The notes: generated by a model from the sequence alone, not told the origin. A DNA stretch of 64,000 nucleotides from Virgisporangium aliadipatigenens (GCF_016863615.1 NZ_BOPF01000034.1:62001-126000), one strand, 5' to 3'. Counted from the first letter of the stretch, positions 8,311-17,606 are shown. Program-made: numbers and translations.

Positions 8311-10173
8311 ATGAAACGTATCAACAGGGTCCGCGGCAGGCGGGCGGCGTTCGTGATCGCGATGACCGCGGTCGCGTCCGGCGCGTTCGCCACGCTGCCG
8401 TCGGGCGCATCGGTCGTGATCCCCGCCGCCGCACCGGCCGCGGCGTCCGGCACGGGGTTGACCGAACGCCTCGACCGTGGCCTCGTCAGCATCCGCAACG
8501 ACAGGGGCAACTTCGTCTCCTGGCGACTGCTGGCCGGGGACCCCACCGGCATAGCGTTCAACGTCTACCGCGGCGCCGCGAAGGTGAACGCCGCCCCGCT
8601 CACGACCGCCACGAGCTTCCTGGACGCCGGCGCGCCCGCGGACGCCACGTACACCGTGCGCCCCGTGCTGAACGGCGCCGAACAGGCCAGCACACTCGCG
8701 GCCGATCCGGTGACGCCGTTCGCGACGAGTCAGGACGTGCCGTTGCAGATCCCGCCGGGCGGCACCACACCCAGCGGCGAGGCGTACACCTACGTGGCCA
8801 ACGACGCCTCCGTGGGTGACCTCGACGGCGACGGCCAGTACGAGATCGTGCTCAAGTGGGACCCCACGAACGCCAAGGACAACTCGCAGTCCGGCTACAC
8901 GGGCAACGTCTACCTCGACGCGTACAAGCTCAACGGCACCCGCCTGTGGCGCATCGACCTCGGCCGGAACATCCGCGCCGGCGCGCACTACACGCAGTTC
9001 CAGGTGTTCGACTACGACGGCGACGGGCGCGCCGAGGTCGTCACGAAGACCGCCGACGGCACCCGTTCCGGCACGGGGCAGGTGATCGGGTCGGCCGGCG
9101 CGGACTACCGCAACTCCTCGGGCTACGTCCTGAGCGGTCCGGAGTTCCTGTCGGTGTTCCGCGGCACCGACGGCGCCGTGCTCGCCACCGCGGACTACGT
9201 GGTGCCGCGCGGCACCGTCTCCTCGTGGGGCGACAGCTACGGCAACCGCGTCGACCGCTTCCTCGCCGGAACGGCCTATGTGGACGGATCGCGGCCGAGC
9301 ATCATCATGGCGCGCGGCTACTACACCCGCAGCGTCGTCGTCGCCTGGGACTTCCGCAACGGGGCGCTGACCCGTCGATGGACGTTCGACAGCAACTCGT
9401 CGACGAACGGCAGCGCCTGGACCGGTAAGGGCAACCACCAGCTGTCCGTGGCCGACGTGGACAACGACGGACGCGACGAGATCATGTACGGCTCGATGGC
9501 GGTCGACGACAACGGCTACGGCCTGTGGCAGAACAACACTCACCACGGCGACGCCTATCACGTCAGCGACTTCATCCCGTCCCGCGCCGGCCTGGAGGTC
9601 TTCAAGCCCTCCGAGACCGGCAGCGAGCCGGCGCACTGGATGGGCGACGCCCGCACCGGCCAGATCCTCTGGAGCGCGCCCTCCTGCGGCACCGACAACG
9701 GGCGCGGGGTGGCCGCCGACATCTACGCCGGCAACCCGGGCGCGGAGGCGTGGTCATCCTGCGTGGCCGGCCTGCGCAGCGGCACCAACGGTGCGCAGGT
9801 GCACAGCCGCAAGCCCGGTTCCACCAACTTCGTCATCTGGTGGGACGGCGACGCCCAGCGCGAACTCCTCGACGGCACGCACATCGACAAGTACGGCACG
9901 GGCGGCGACACCCGCCTGCTGACCGGCTCCGGTGTCGCGTCCAACAACGGCACCAAGTCCACGCCGGCGCTGCAGGCCGACCTCTTCGGCGACTGGCGCG
10001 AGGAGGTCGTCTGGCGCACCACGGACAACCGGGCGCTGCGGATCTACTCCACCACCGACAGCACGTCCATCGCCCGGCCGTCGCTGATGCAGGACCGGCA
10101 GTACCGGGTCGCGGTCGCCTGGCAGAACACCGCCTACAACCAGCCGCCGCACCCGAGCTTCGCTTCCCCGTAG
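8311..10173 (+). CDS. Secreted PL11 rhamnogalacturonan lyase
   Basis: The 620-residue product has a basic start and a hydrophobic signal (FVIAMTAVASGAFATLPSGA), then TERLDRGLVSIRNDRGNFVSWRLL and an eight-bladed propeller with calcium-binding loops (DLDGDGQYEIVLKWD, DYDGDGRAEVVTKT, DVDNDGRDEIMYGS). These are hallmarks of PL11 lyases such as Bacillus YesW, which cut the rhamnosyl-galacturonic acid backbone of rhamnogalacturonan I outside the cell. Length fits a lyase without a carbohydrate-binding module. The start at 8311 was chosen because the signal peptide begins there; the longer upstream frame runs through the promoter and operator. Confidence 0.93.
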   Translation: MKRINRVRGRRAAFVIAMTAVASGAFATLPSGASVVIPAAAPAAASGTGLTERLDRGLVSIRNDRGNFVSWRLLAGDPTGIAFNVYRGAAKVNAAPLTTATSFLDAGAPADATYTVRPVLNGAEQASTLAADPVTPFATSQDVPLQIPPGGTTPSGEAYTYVANDASVGDLDGDGQYEIVLKWDPTNAKDNSQSGYTGNVYLDAYKLNGTRLWRIDLGRNIRAGAHYTQFQVFDYDGDGRAEVVTKTADGTRSGTGQVIGSAGADYRNSSGYVLSGPEFLSVFRGTDGAVLATADYVVPRGTVSSWGDSYGNRVDRFLAGTAYVDGSRPSIIMARGYYTRSVVVAWDFRNGALTRRWTFDSNSSTNGSAWTGKGNHQLSVADVDNDGRDEIMYGSMAVDDNGYGLWQNNTHHGDAYHVSDFIPSRAGLEVFKPSETGSEPAHWMGDARTGQILWSAPSCGTDNGRGVAADIYAGNPGAEAWSSCVAGLRSGTNGAQVHSRKPGSTNFVIWWDGDAQRELLDGTHIDKYGTGGDTRLLTGSGVASNNGTKSTPALQADLFGDWREEVVWRTTDNRALRIYSTTDSTSIARPSLMQDRQYRVAVAWQNTAYNQPPHPSFASP

Positions 10174-10188
10174 CGGTTTCCCCGCAGT

Positions 10189-10223
10189 GGCCCGGCACCC
10201 GGATTCCCCCCGGGTGCCGGGCC
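10189..10223. terminator. Hairpin between convergent genes
   Basis: GGCCCGGCACCCGG (10189-10202) pairs perfectly with 10210-10223 around a 7-nt loop. There is no T-run, as is common for actinobacterial hairpin terminators. It lies between the stop of the PL11 gene and the stop of the reverse-strand oxidoreductase and may serve both. Confidence 0.75.
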
Positions 10224-10224
10224 C

Positions 10225-11208
10225 TCACACGGTCAGCACCACCTTCGCGCGGGCGTGCCCGTCGGCGATGTACCGCAACGCCTCCGCCGCGTCCTCGAGC
10301 GCGTAGGTCCGTTCGACCATCGGGACGACCGCCCGGTCGGTGAGCAGGTCCGCGATCCGGCTCAGGTCGTCGCGGATCCCCCCGCTGACGAGGACTCCGG
10401 TGAACGTCGGACCGCCCCGCAGCTTCGCCCCGACACGCACCTTCGCCTGTGCGAAGAACGGCCCGACCCAGCGGCTCGTCTTCGGGCCGCCGATGAAGAC
10501 GACGGTGCCCTCCGGCGCCACGGCCTTCCAGTCGGCGAGCGTGCGGGTGCCGGCGATGTCGAGCACCAGATCGTACCGGATCCGTTGGCCGGTAAGGCTT
10601 TCCGTGCGGTAGTCGATGACGTGCCGGGCGCCGAGCGTGTGCGCGGCTGCGACGTTGCGGGTGCTGCAGACGGCGGTCACCGTCGCGCCGGCCGCGCGGG
10701 CCAACTGCACCGCGAAGGTCCCGACGCCGCCGGACGCGCCGTTGACGAGGACCCGTTGCCCTTCGCGCAGCCCGCCCTTCCGCATTCCCTGGAACGCCGT
10801 GAGCGCGGCCAGCGGCGTAGCCGCGGCGTCCACAAAGGACAGTGCGGGCGGCTTGTGCACCAGGCGTTCCACCGGCACCGCGGCGAACTCGGCGAACGCG
10901 GCAGCGTGCATCCCGAACACCGCGTCGCCGCGCGCGAACCCGGTGACGTCCGGCCCGACCGCCTCGACCTCACCGGCGAGGTCGACGCCCGGCACGGCCA
11001 GCTTCGGCCGGCGCAGCCCGATCGAGGTGCGCATCAGATACGGCGAACCGATGACGGAGTACAGGTCGTACGGATTGACCGACGCCGCGCGGACCCGCAC
11101 GAGGACCTCGCCGGCCCCGATCACCGGCCGGTCGACCTCGCGAACGCGCAGCGCCTCCGGCGCGCAGTAGGTGGTGCGGACGATCGCTCTCATGCGTGTG
11201 GCTGTCAT
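10225..11208 (-). CDS. NAD(P)-dependent medium-chain dehydrogenase/quinone reductase-like
   Basis: The 327-residue protein has the MDR fold: an N-terminal GroES-like domain (GEVLVRVRAASVNPYD, PGVDLAGEVEAVGPDV) and a Rossmann domain with VLVNGASGGVGTFAVQLARAAGATVTAV. The cysteine and histidine ligands of zinc-dependent alcohol dehydrogenases are missing, so it belongs to the zinc-free quinone-oxidoreductase branch. The substrate cannot be told. It stands alone, convergent with the PL11 gene. Confidence 0.88.
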   Translation of the reverse strand: MTATRMRAIVRTTYCAPEALRVREVDRPVIGAGEVLVRVRAASVNPYDLYSVIGSPYLMRTSIGLRRPKLAVPGVDLAGEVEAVGPDVTGFARGDAVFGMHAAAFAEFAAVPVERLVHKPPALSFVDAAATPLAALTAFQGMRKGGLREGQRVLVNGASGGVGTFAVQLARAAGATVTAVCSTRNVAAAHTLGARHVIDYRTESLTGQRIRYDLVLDIAGTRTLADWKAVAPEGTVVFIGGPKTSRWVGPFFAQAKVRVGAKLRGGPTFTGVLVSGGIRDDLSRIADLLTDRAVVPMVERTYALEDAAEALRYIADGHARAKVVLTV

Positions 11209-11357
11209 GGCATCACGGTGCGGGCCGGGGGCACCTCGACACGTCCTACGCGGGTCGGCGGTCGGGCTGCTCCCGTGGTGGTACGCCGGTGGCCCGCTGC
11301 GCCGCCGGGAGTACGCCGTCCGTTGGCGGGAGGATCGCCGCCGCCGCGCGGGTGACC

Positions 11358-11370
11358 TATCGTGCGGGAA
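11358..11370 (+). promoter_or_regulatory. -10 element TATCGT of a probable leaderless transcript
   Basis: TATCGT at 11358-11363 sits 6 nt before an ATG at 11370, the geometry of leaderless actinobacterial mRNAs. The ATG opens a 41-codon frame that runs into the start of the kinase gene. Confidence 0.5.
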
Positions 11371-11495
11371 TGACGGATGCCGGCCGCGTCAGCGGATGGG
11401 CGGTGCGCGGCGACGCCACGGTTGGCGGGGGCGCGGGCGGACGGTTGCCGGGTGGCGGGCGTCCTGTCGGGCGGCGCGTGGAGGTGGGTCGGTGA
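11370..11495 (+). CDS. Short upstream frame coupled to the histidine kinase
   Basis: A 41-codon frame starts at the leaderless-looking ATG and ends in a TGA that overlaps the GTG of the kinase (GTGA, 11492-11495). The product is rich in Gly and Arg and similar in composition to the kinase N-terminus (GRVSGW against GRAGGWP). It may be a coupling leader, or the original kinase start put out of frame by repeat slippage. I cannot tell which. Confidence 0.35.
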   Translation: MTDAGRVSGWAVRGDATVGGGAGGRLPGGGRPVGRRVEVGR

Positions 11496-12841
11496 CCGGG
11501 CGTGCGGGCGGGTGGCCGGCGCGTGGAGGTGTGGGCGGCGCGGGGCGTGCGGGCGGTTGGCCGCAGCGTGGTGGCGCGACCGGTGCCGGGCGTCCCAGCG
11601 GGTGGCCGCCGCCCAATCCGGACCGGGGCCGGGACAGCGCGCCGGGGCTGGGCGTCCTCGTGGCGGTGGCGCAGTGCGTGGGCGCCGCGTGGCAGTCGTC
11701 CGGGCGGCCCACGCTCGCCTTCGTGCTGTTCGCCGTGAGCGGGCTCGCGCTGTTCGACCGGCACCGGCATCCGCGGGTGGTGCTGCTGTTCACGGCGGGC
11801 GTGACGATGGTGTGCCTCGCGGTCGGTTTCCGGGCCGGCTGGACCCTGCCCGCCGTGGGGGTGGCGGCCGTCGCGGCGATCAACGCGGGTCACCACCTGA
11901 GCGCGTTCGTGGTCCTGGCGGTCCTCGGCGGTGGGGGATTCGCGCTCGGGCGGCCGCTCGTGCTGTCGGCGGCGGTCGCGGCGTCGTTCCTGCCGCTGGA
12001 GATCCTGTGCGCGATGGGGCGGTACGGGGCACGGATGTTCCGGGACCAGCGCAGACTCGACGAGGAGCGCGAACGGCGCCGCACCAGCGAGGAACGGCTG
12101 CGCATCGCGCGGGAACTGCACGACGTGCTGGGGCATCACCTGTCGCTGATCAACGTTCGGGCCGGCGTGGGGCTGCACCTGATGACGAAACAGCCGGCGC
12201 AGGTGCGGGATGCGCTGGAGGCGATCGTGCACACGAGTGCGGAGGCGCTGCGGGAGGTCCAGTCCGTTCTCACGACGCTGTATCCCGAGGGAGAGGCGGC
12301 GGCCCGGGCACCCGCTCCGGGGCTCGACCGGCTCGCGGAGCTGACCACCGACGCGGGTCTCGACGTGCGCACGGCGGTGACCGGCGATCGGCGCCCGCTG
12401 CCGGCCGAGATCGACCGCGCCGCGTACCGCATCGTGCGGGAGGCCCTGACGAACGTCCGCCGCCACGCCGGCCCCGGCGCGCGCGCCGCGATCTCCCTCG
12501 ACTACGGCGGGGAACACTTCACCCTCTCCGTGCGCGACAGCGGCGGCGCGGCGGCGTCCCCAGTGTCCGCAGCGTCCACAGTGGAGGGCAACGGCATCGC
12601 CGGAATGCGCGAGCGCGCCACCTCGCTCGGCGGGACGCTGGCCGCCGGGCCGGAGGCGGACGGCTGGGAGGTGCGCGCCCGCTTCCCGCTGCCCGCCACG
12701 CTTCCCGACGCGCGTGGAGCCGGACCCGCCGGGCCGGGCGGCCCCGGGCTTTTCGCGGCGGGCGGTGGCGGATCTGCTGGGCCGGGCCGGGATTCGGGCG
12801 CGGCGGGTGGCGGTGCCGGTGCGGCGGGGGGTGCGGAGTGA
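11492..12841 (+). CDS. Two-component sensor histidine kinase, NarL/DesK type (pair 1)
   Basis: I place the start at GTG 11492 because GGAGG lies just before it; the product is 449 residues. A Gly/Pro/Trp-rich N-terminus (residues 1-45, GRAGGWPxRGG repeats) leads into about five membrane helices (55-170), then HisKA_3 with the phospho-acceptor H210 in RIARELHDVLGHH, and an HATPase_c domain with REALTNVRRHAGPGA and GNGIAGMRERA. A Gly-Ala-rich tail of about 45 residues follows. The N- and C-terminal low-complexity tails are unusual. The response regulator gene overlaps by 4 nt. The signal is unknown. Confidence 0.88.
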   Translation: MTGRAGGWPARGGVGGAGRAGGWPQRGGATGAGRPSGWPPPNPDRGRDSAPGLGVLVAVAQCVGAAWQSSGRPTLAFVLFAVSGLALFDRHRHPRVVLLFTAGVTMVCLAVGFRAGWTLPAVGVAAVAAINAGHHLSAFVVLAVLGGGGFALGRPLVLSAAVAASFLPLEILCAMGRYGARMFRDQRRLDEERERRRTSEERLRIARELHDVLGHHLSLINVRAGVGLHLMTKQPAQVRDALEAIVHTSAEALREVQSVLTTLYPEGEAAARAPAPGLDRLAELTTDAGLDVRTAVTGDRRPLPAEIDRAAYRIVREALTNVRRHAGPGARAAISLDYGGEHFTLSVRDSGGAAASPVSAASTVEGNGIAGMRERATSLGGTLAAGPEADGWEVRARFPLPATLPDARGAGPAGPGGPGLFAAGGGGSAGPGRDSGAAGGGAGAAGGAE

Positions 12842-13542
12842 CCGGCGGTGCGGACGGCGGGACGGTGCGGGGCGGCGTGATCCGGGTCGTGCTCGCCGAC
12901 GATCAGACCCTGGTGCGGGCCGGGTTCCGGGCGCTGCTCGACAACGAGGACGACATCGAGGTGGTGGGCGAGGCCGACGACGGGGCGCACGCCGTGCGGC
13001 TGGCCCGGCAGTTGCGCCCCGACGTGATCCTCATGGACATCCGCATGCCCGGCACCGACGGCCTGGCGGCCACCCGGCACATCGCGGCCGACCCCGCGCT
13101 GGCGGGCGTGCGGGTCGTGGTGCTGACGACGTTCGAGCTGGACGAGTATGTGGTCGAGGCGTTGCGCGCGGGTGCGGCCGGTTTCCTGGTCAAGTCCACC
13201 GTCCCGGCCGAACTCGTCCGCGGCGTGCGGGTGGTGGCCGCCGGCGACGGGCTGCTCTCTCCGGGGGTGACCCGCCGCGTCATCGAGCAGTTCGCGCGGC
13301 GGGTGGCCACGCCTGCGCAGCCGGGCCGGCTGGCGGAGCTGACCGAGCGGGAACGCGAGGTCGTCGCGCTCGCCGGCACCGGCCTGTCCAACGAGGAGAT
13401 CGCCGGGCGGCTCGGGACGAGTCCGGCGACCGCGAAGACGCACGTTTCACGGGCGATGGTGAAGCTCGGCGCCCGCGACCGCGCTCAACTGGTCGTATTC
13501 GCGTACGAGGCGGGACTGGTGCGTCCGGGGTGGCTCACCTGA
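12838..13542 (+). CDS. NarL-family response regulator (pair 1)
   Basis: The GTG at 12838 overlaps the kinase stop (GTGA), giving 234 residues. The receiver domain has acidic residues DD at 21-22 and the phospho-acceptor D67 in VILMDIRMPGTDG, then the LuxR-type HTH (LTEREREVVALAGTGLSNEEIAGRLGTSPATAKTH...). It should bind DNA once phosphorylated by the upstream kinase. The GH30 gene begins 22 bp downstream, a possible target. Confidence 0.93.
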   Translation: MTGGADGGTVRGGVIRVVLADDQTLVRAGFRALLDNEDDIEVVGEADDGAHAVRLARQLRPDVILMDIRMPGTDGLAATRHIAADPALAGVRVVVLTTFELDEYVVEALRAGAAGFLVKSTVPAELVRGVRVVAAGDGLLSPGVTRRVIEQFARRVATPAQPGRLAELTEREREVVALAGTGLSNEEIAGRLGTSPATAKTHVSRAMVKLGARDRAQLVVFAYEAGLVRPGWLT

Positions 13543-13564
13543 CCCACCGCATCGACAATGAGCT

Positions 13565-14995
13565 ATGTTTGCGGAAAATGGCCGAAAGTTTCGACGCTTA
13601 CTGGCGGGCACCACGGTAGCCGCGGCGGTGCTCGGGTTCGCGCCGCCCGCGCAGGCGGGCACCGACAACCGCATCGCGTTCCGGCAGCGGCTGCAGTCGA
13701 TCGACGGGCTCGGGTTCGCGGAGGCGTTCCAGCGGGCGACGCTTGTGCGGGGCGACCGGGGCCTCTCGCCGGCGAACTCCGCCGCCGTCATCGACCTCCT
13801 CTTCAACCGGCGCACCGGGGCCGGCGCCTCGATCGTGCGCATCGGCATCGGTTCCTCCACCGACGACGTCTACGACCACATGCGCACGATCCTGCCGAAC
13901 GACCCCGGCGGCCCCGACGCGACGCCCGCGTACCGGTGGGACGGCGACGACGGCGGCCAGGTCTGGTTTCTCAAGCAGGCCCAGCGCTACGGCGTCACCC
14001 GCTTCATGGCCGACGCGTGGAGCGCGCCCGGGTTCATGAAGACCAACGGCAGTGACTCGGGCGGCGGCGAGCTGTGCGGCGTTCCCGGGACGGCCTGCGC
14101 GAGCGGCGACTGGCGGCAGGCCTACTCGAACTACCTGGTGCAGTACCTGCGCTTCTACCGGCAGGAGGGCATCCGGCTCACCGATGTCGGGTTCACCAAC
14201 GAACCGGACTGGACGGCCTCGTACGCCTCCATGCGCTTCACGCCGGAGCAGGCCGTCGACATGGTGAAGGTGCTCGGCCCCACGCTGCGCCGCAGCGGGC
14301 TCGGCGCGCGCCTGGTGTGCTGCGACTCGTTCGGCTGGCAGGAACAGGCGGCGTACAGCGCCGCGATCGAGGCCGACCCGCCGGCCGACCGGTACGTGAG
14401 TGTCCACACGGGACACATGTACGCGAGCCGGCCGACCCGGCCGCTGCCCACCGACGCGCCGGCCTGGATGACCGAGTGGAACCCCTCCGGCACCACCTGG
14501 AACGAGGCCTGGGACGACGGCAGCGGCTACGACGGGTTCACGATCGCGGAGAGCATCCATCAGAGCTTCGCCGAGGCGAACGCCAGCGCCTACGTGTACT
14601 GGGTGGCGACGTCGCTCGGCACGACGCGGGCGTTCGTGCAGATCGCCAACGAGGGCGACGGCTACCGGGTGTCGAAGCGGCTGTGGGCGTTCGCGGCGTA
14701 CTCGCGGTTCATCCGGCCGGGCGCGGTGCGGGTGCCGGTGACGTTCGCCGAGGAGGGGGTCAAGGCGACGGCGTTCCGCAACCGCGACGGCGCCCTCGTG
14801 GTCGAACTCCTCAACACCAACACGAGTGAGGTGCGCACGGACTTCCGGAGCGACACCAGATTCCGCCACGCCACGATCTACCGCACGGACACCACCCACG
14901 ACGTCGCGAAGGTCGGTGCGGCGAGCCCGCGGGACGCCAGGCGGCTGGCACTGACCCTCCCCGCCCGGGCCCTGACCACGGTCACCCTCTCCTGA
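13565..14995 (+). CDS. Secreted GH30 glycoside hydrolase
   Basis: The 476-residue protein opens with a signal peptide (KFRRLLAGTTVAAAVLGFAPPAQA). The body is a GH30 (beta/alpha)8 barrel: IDGLGFAEAFQRA at the start, acid/base E213 in FTNEPDW and nucleophile E304 in WMTEWNPSG, then the C-terminal side beta-sandwich. GH30 includes endo-xylanases and beta-galactanases; the subfamily cannot be fixed by eye. With two GH10 enzymes nearby, xylan or arabinogalactan is plausible. No clear ribosome site precedes the ATG, so a leaderless start is possible. Confidence 0.88.
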   Translation: MFAENGRKFRRLLAGTTVAAAVLGFAPPAQAGTDNRIAFRQRLQSIDGLGFAEAFQRATLVRGDRGLSPANSAAVIDLLFNRRTGAGASIVRIGIGSSTDDVYDHMRTILPNDPGGPDATPAYRWDGDDGGQVWFLKQAQRYGVTRFMADAWSAPGFMKTNGSDSGGGELCGVPGTACASGDWRQAYSNYLVQYLRFYRQEGIRLTDVGFTNEPDWTASYASMRFTPEQAVDMVKVLGPTLRRSGLGARLVCCDSFGWQEQAAYSAAIEADPPADRYVSVHTGHMYASRPTRPLPTDAPAWMTEWNPSGTTWNEAWDDGSGYDGFTIAESIHQSFAEANASAYVYWVATSLGTTRAFVQIANEGDGYRVSKRLWAFAAYSRFIRPGAVRVPVTFAEEGVKATAFRNRDGALVVELLNTNTSEVRTDFRSDTRFRHATIYRTDTTHDVAKVGAASPRDARRLALTLPARALTTVTLS

Positions 14996-15010
14996 TGGGG
15001 CGGCCGGCGT

Positions 15011-15745
15011 TCAGGACAGCCGCCGGTGGGCGCCCGGCGGCATTCCGTACGCGCGGGCGTAGACGTCGATGAACGCGCTGGTCGAGGACCAGCCGCAGCG
15101 GTGCGCCACCGTCGTGACCGGCAACCCGTCGGCCAGCAGCCGCAGCGCGTGGTACAGCCGCAGCCGGGTGCGCCACCGCGGGAACGTCATGCCCAGCTCC
15201 CGCGCGAACAGCCGGCTGAGGGTGCGTTCGCCGGCGCCGGTGGCCGTGCCGAGCTGCGCCAGCGTGCGCGGGTCGGCGGGGTCCTCGTGCAGCAGTGCGC
15301 AGACGGCCACGAGCCGCGGGTCGCGCGGGGTGGGCAGGCCGTCCGGCCGGCGCGGCGCCGCCCGCAGCTGGTCGAGCAGCACCGCGCGCAGGCGCCGGCG
15401 CTGCGGGGTGTCGACGTCGTCGGCGGTGTACGCCAGGATCAGTTCGCGCAGCAGCGGGCCGACGTCGAGGACGGTGGGCCCGTCGAACCCCAGCGACGTG
15501 GGCAGGCCGAGCAGGTGCAGGTCGAGCCGGCCGTGCGCGCGATGGGCGTGCACGCAGCCGGCCGGCACCCACACCGCGCGGTTGCCCGGCGCGTACCAGG
15601 TGCCGGTCTCCGTCGTGACGGCCAGCACTCCGGAGCCCGCGTAGACGAGCTGGTGGTCGTCGTGGCGGTGCGCGTCGATGCGTTCGCCGGCGGCCATCAC
15701 CTGGGTGCGGGTGGGCGCCGTCGGCAGGTGGCGGATCTGCGGCAT
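15011..15745 (-). CDS. AraC-family transcriptional regulator
   Basis: Starting at MPQIRHLP (15745) gives 244 residues: a cupin-type sensor domain (GERIDAHRHDDHQLVYAGSGVLAVTTETGTWYAPGNRAVWVPAG) and a C-terminal double HTH (RTLAQLGTATGAGERTLSRLFARELGMTFPRWR, CGWSSTSAFIDVYARAYGMPPG). A longer frame exists upstream, but it would run through the divergent transporter gene. Regulator and transporter are 54 bp apart, head to head, so the regulator probably controls the efflux gene. Confidence 0.88.
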   Translation of the reverse strand: MPQIRHLPTAPTRTQVMAAGERIDAHRHDDHQLVYAGSGVLAVTTETGTWYAPGNRAVWVPAGCVHAHRAHGRLDLHLLGLPTSLGFDGPTVLDVGPLLRELILAYTADDVDTPQRRRLRAVLLDQLRAAPRRPDGLPTPRDPRLVAVCALLHEDPADPRTLAQLGTATGAGERTLSRLFARELGMTFPRWRTRLRLYHALRLLADGLPVTTVAHRCGWSSTSAFIDVYARAYGMPPGAHRRLS

Positions 15746-15799
15746 CGGTTGGCAGATTATCGGAAGCGCGCCGGTGCCTACCCGGGCCACGATGATCAG

Positions 15800-16936
15800 G
15801 TGCGCAGACCGATCGTGTTGCTCGCCCTCGGCCACGCCTGCGTCGACATGTACCAGGGCGCGGTGGCGGCGCTGGTGCCGTTCCTCGTGGCCGAACGGCA
15901 CTACTCATACGCCGCCGTCTCCGGGGTGGTGCTCGCGGCGACGCTGCTCTCCTCGGTCGTGCAGCCGCTCTTCGGGGCGCTCACCGACCGGTGGGCGATG
16001 CCGTGGCTGCTGCCGGTGAGCGCGTTCGTCGGTGGTGCGGGCGTGGCGCTGGCCGGGGTCGGCGACTCCTACGCGCTGACGGTCGTCGCCGTGGCGGTCT
16101 CCGGGATCGGGGTGGCGGCCTACCATCCCGAGGCGGCGCGGGTGGCCCGGGCGGCCAGCACCGGCAGCCACACCGCGATGGGCTGGTTCTCCCTGGGCGG
16201 CAACGTCGGATTCGCGACCGCTCCGCTGCTCGTCGCCGCCGTGGTCGCCACGGGCGGCCTCGGCGCCTCGCCGCTGCTCGTCGTCCCGGCGATCGCCGGC
16301 GCGGCCCTGTGCGTTGCCGGAATCCGTGCAACAACAAGGGGCAATGCGGCCGGCAAGAGGCAAAGCGGGGGGATCGACGACTGGAGATCGTTCGGACGGC
16401 TCTCCGGCGCCATCGTCTGCCGTTCGATCGTCTTCGTCGGCCTGAGCGCCTTCATCGCCCTGCACGCCGGCGGCGGGGCCCAGGGCACGACCGCGCTGTT
16501 CGTCCTGTACCTCGGCGGCGCCGTCGGAACGGTCGCCGGCGGCCGCCTGGCCAACAGATACGGGCGCGTGCCCGTGGTGCGGGCCGCCTACGCGCTGACG
16601 ATCCTCGCCGTCGCCGGGGTCGTCCTGACGAGCGGGCCGGCGCTGCTCGCGTTCGTGGCCCTCGCCTCGGCCGGCCTGTACGTGCCGTTCTCGCTGCACA
16701 TCACCCTGGGCCAGGACTATCTGCCCAGGCACGTCGGCACGGCGAGCGGCGTCACGCTCGGCCTCACGGTCAGCGTCGGCGGCGCGGTCGCCCCGCTGAT
16801 CGGTGCGCTCGCCGACGCCACGTCGCTGCGGGCCGCGCTGGCGCCGCTGGTGCTCGTGCCGGCGTTCGGCTGGCTCCTGCTGCGCCCGCTAAGGGAACCC
16901 GCACAACCTGAGCGCTTCCTCAGCGGCGCGGGCTGA
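15800..16936 (+). CDS. MFS efflux transporter, fosmidomycin-resistance (Fsr) type
   Basis: The GTG at 15800 gives 378 residues with twelve predicted membrane helices. The start RRPIVLLALGHACVDMYQGAVAALVPFLV and the cytoplasmic loop PLFGALTDRW resemble Fsr-like MFS exporters. The gene is divergent from the AraC regulator. The substrate is unknown; export of a drug-like or metabolic compound is inferred. Confidence 0.85.
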   Translation: MRRPIVLLALGHACVDMYQGAVAALVPFLVAERHYSYAAVSGVVLAATLLSSVVQPLFGALTDRWAMPWLLPVSAFVGGAGVALAGVGDSYALTVVAVAVSGIGVAAYHPEAARVARAASTGSHTAMGWFSLGGNVGFATAPLLVAAVVATGGLGASPLLVVPAIAGAALCVAGIRATTRGNAAGKRQSGGIDDWRSFGRLSGAIVCRSIVFVGLSAFIALHAGGGAQGTTALFVLYLGGAVGTVAGGRLANRYGRVPVVRAAYALTILAVAGVVLTSGPALLAFVALASAGLYVPFSLHITLGQDYLPRHVGTASGVTLGLTVSVGGAVAPLIGALADATSLRAALAPLVLVPAFGWLLLRPLREPAQPERFLSGAG

Positions 16937-16967
16937 CGGTGGTCGACGCGTGTCATGCTCGATAACG

Positions 16968-17606
16968 ATGACGATCATCCGATCACGCAGCAGCAGCCGA
17001 CGCCGTCGCCTCCGGACCGTTCTCGGGGTCTTCGCGTTCGGCGTCGTCGCGGCGCTCATCGCCGGTGCCGTCGTGGCGTACCAGTACACGCGGCCGCCCG
17101 GGCCGGAGCCGACGTTCCAGATGCCGGTGGCCTGCGGCGAGACCTGGCGGCTGGGCACGTATCCCGGCCACGACGACTTCGATGTGGACTTCTTCCCGAC
17201 CCAGGGGGAGGCGTGGGGGCGGCCGATCCTCGCGGCCTACGCGGGCGAGGTCGTCAAGGCCGGCCCCAGCGGCGACCTGGGCGGACGCACCAAGGAGAAC
17301 CCCAAGGGCCCGATGGGCCGCGGCGGCGGTTACATGGTGGAGATCGACCATGGCGGTAAGTGGTCGACCCAGTACCTGCACATGATCGAGCAGCCCATGG
17401 TCAAGAAGGGCGACCGCGTCGCGACCGGGCAGCAGATCGGCAAGGTCGGCAGCACCGGCGAGTCGGGTGCGCCGCACCTGCACTACGAGGTGCACGCCGG
17501 CTGGCAGAAGGTCGTGGCCAACTTCGACGGCAAGCCCTCCGGCATCACCACCGACGACCGGGAGTACTCGGTCGAACGCAAGAGCAACAACTGCCCGAAG
17601 AAGTAG
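16968..17606 (+). CDS. Membrane-anchored M23-type (LytM) peptidase domain protein
   Basis: The 212-residue protein has a basic N-terminus and one membrane helix (LRTVLGVFAFGVVAALIAGAVVAYQY), followed by an extracytoplasmic M23 domain. H68 and D72 in GHDDFDVDF and the HLHYEVH motif are the zinc ligands and catalytic histidine expected of M23 endopeptidases, so it should be active on peptidoglycan crosslinks. A GTG at 16950 would add six residues. Confidence 0.85.
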   Translation: MTIIRSRSSSRRRRLRTVLGVFAFGVVAALIAGAVVAYQYTRPPGPEPTFQMPVACGETWRLGTYPGHDDFDVDFFPTQGEAWGRPILAAYAGEVVKAGPSGDLGGRTKENPKGPMGRGGGYMVEIDHGGKWSTQYLHMIEQPMVKKGDRVATGQQIGKVGSTGESGAPHLHYEVHAGWQKVVANFDGKPSGITTDDREYSVERKSNNCPKK

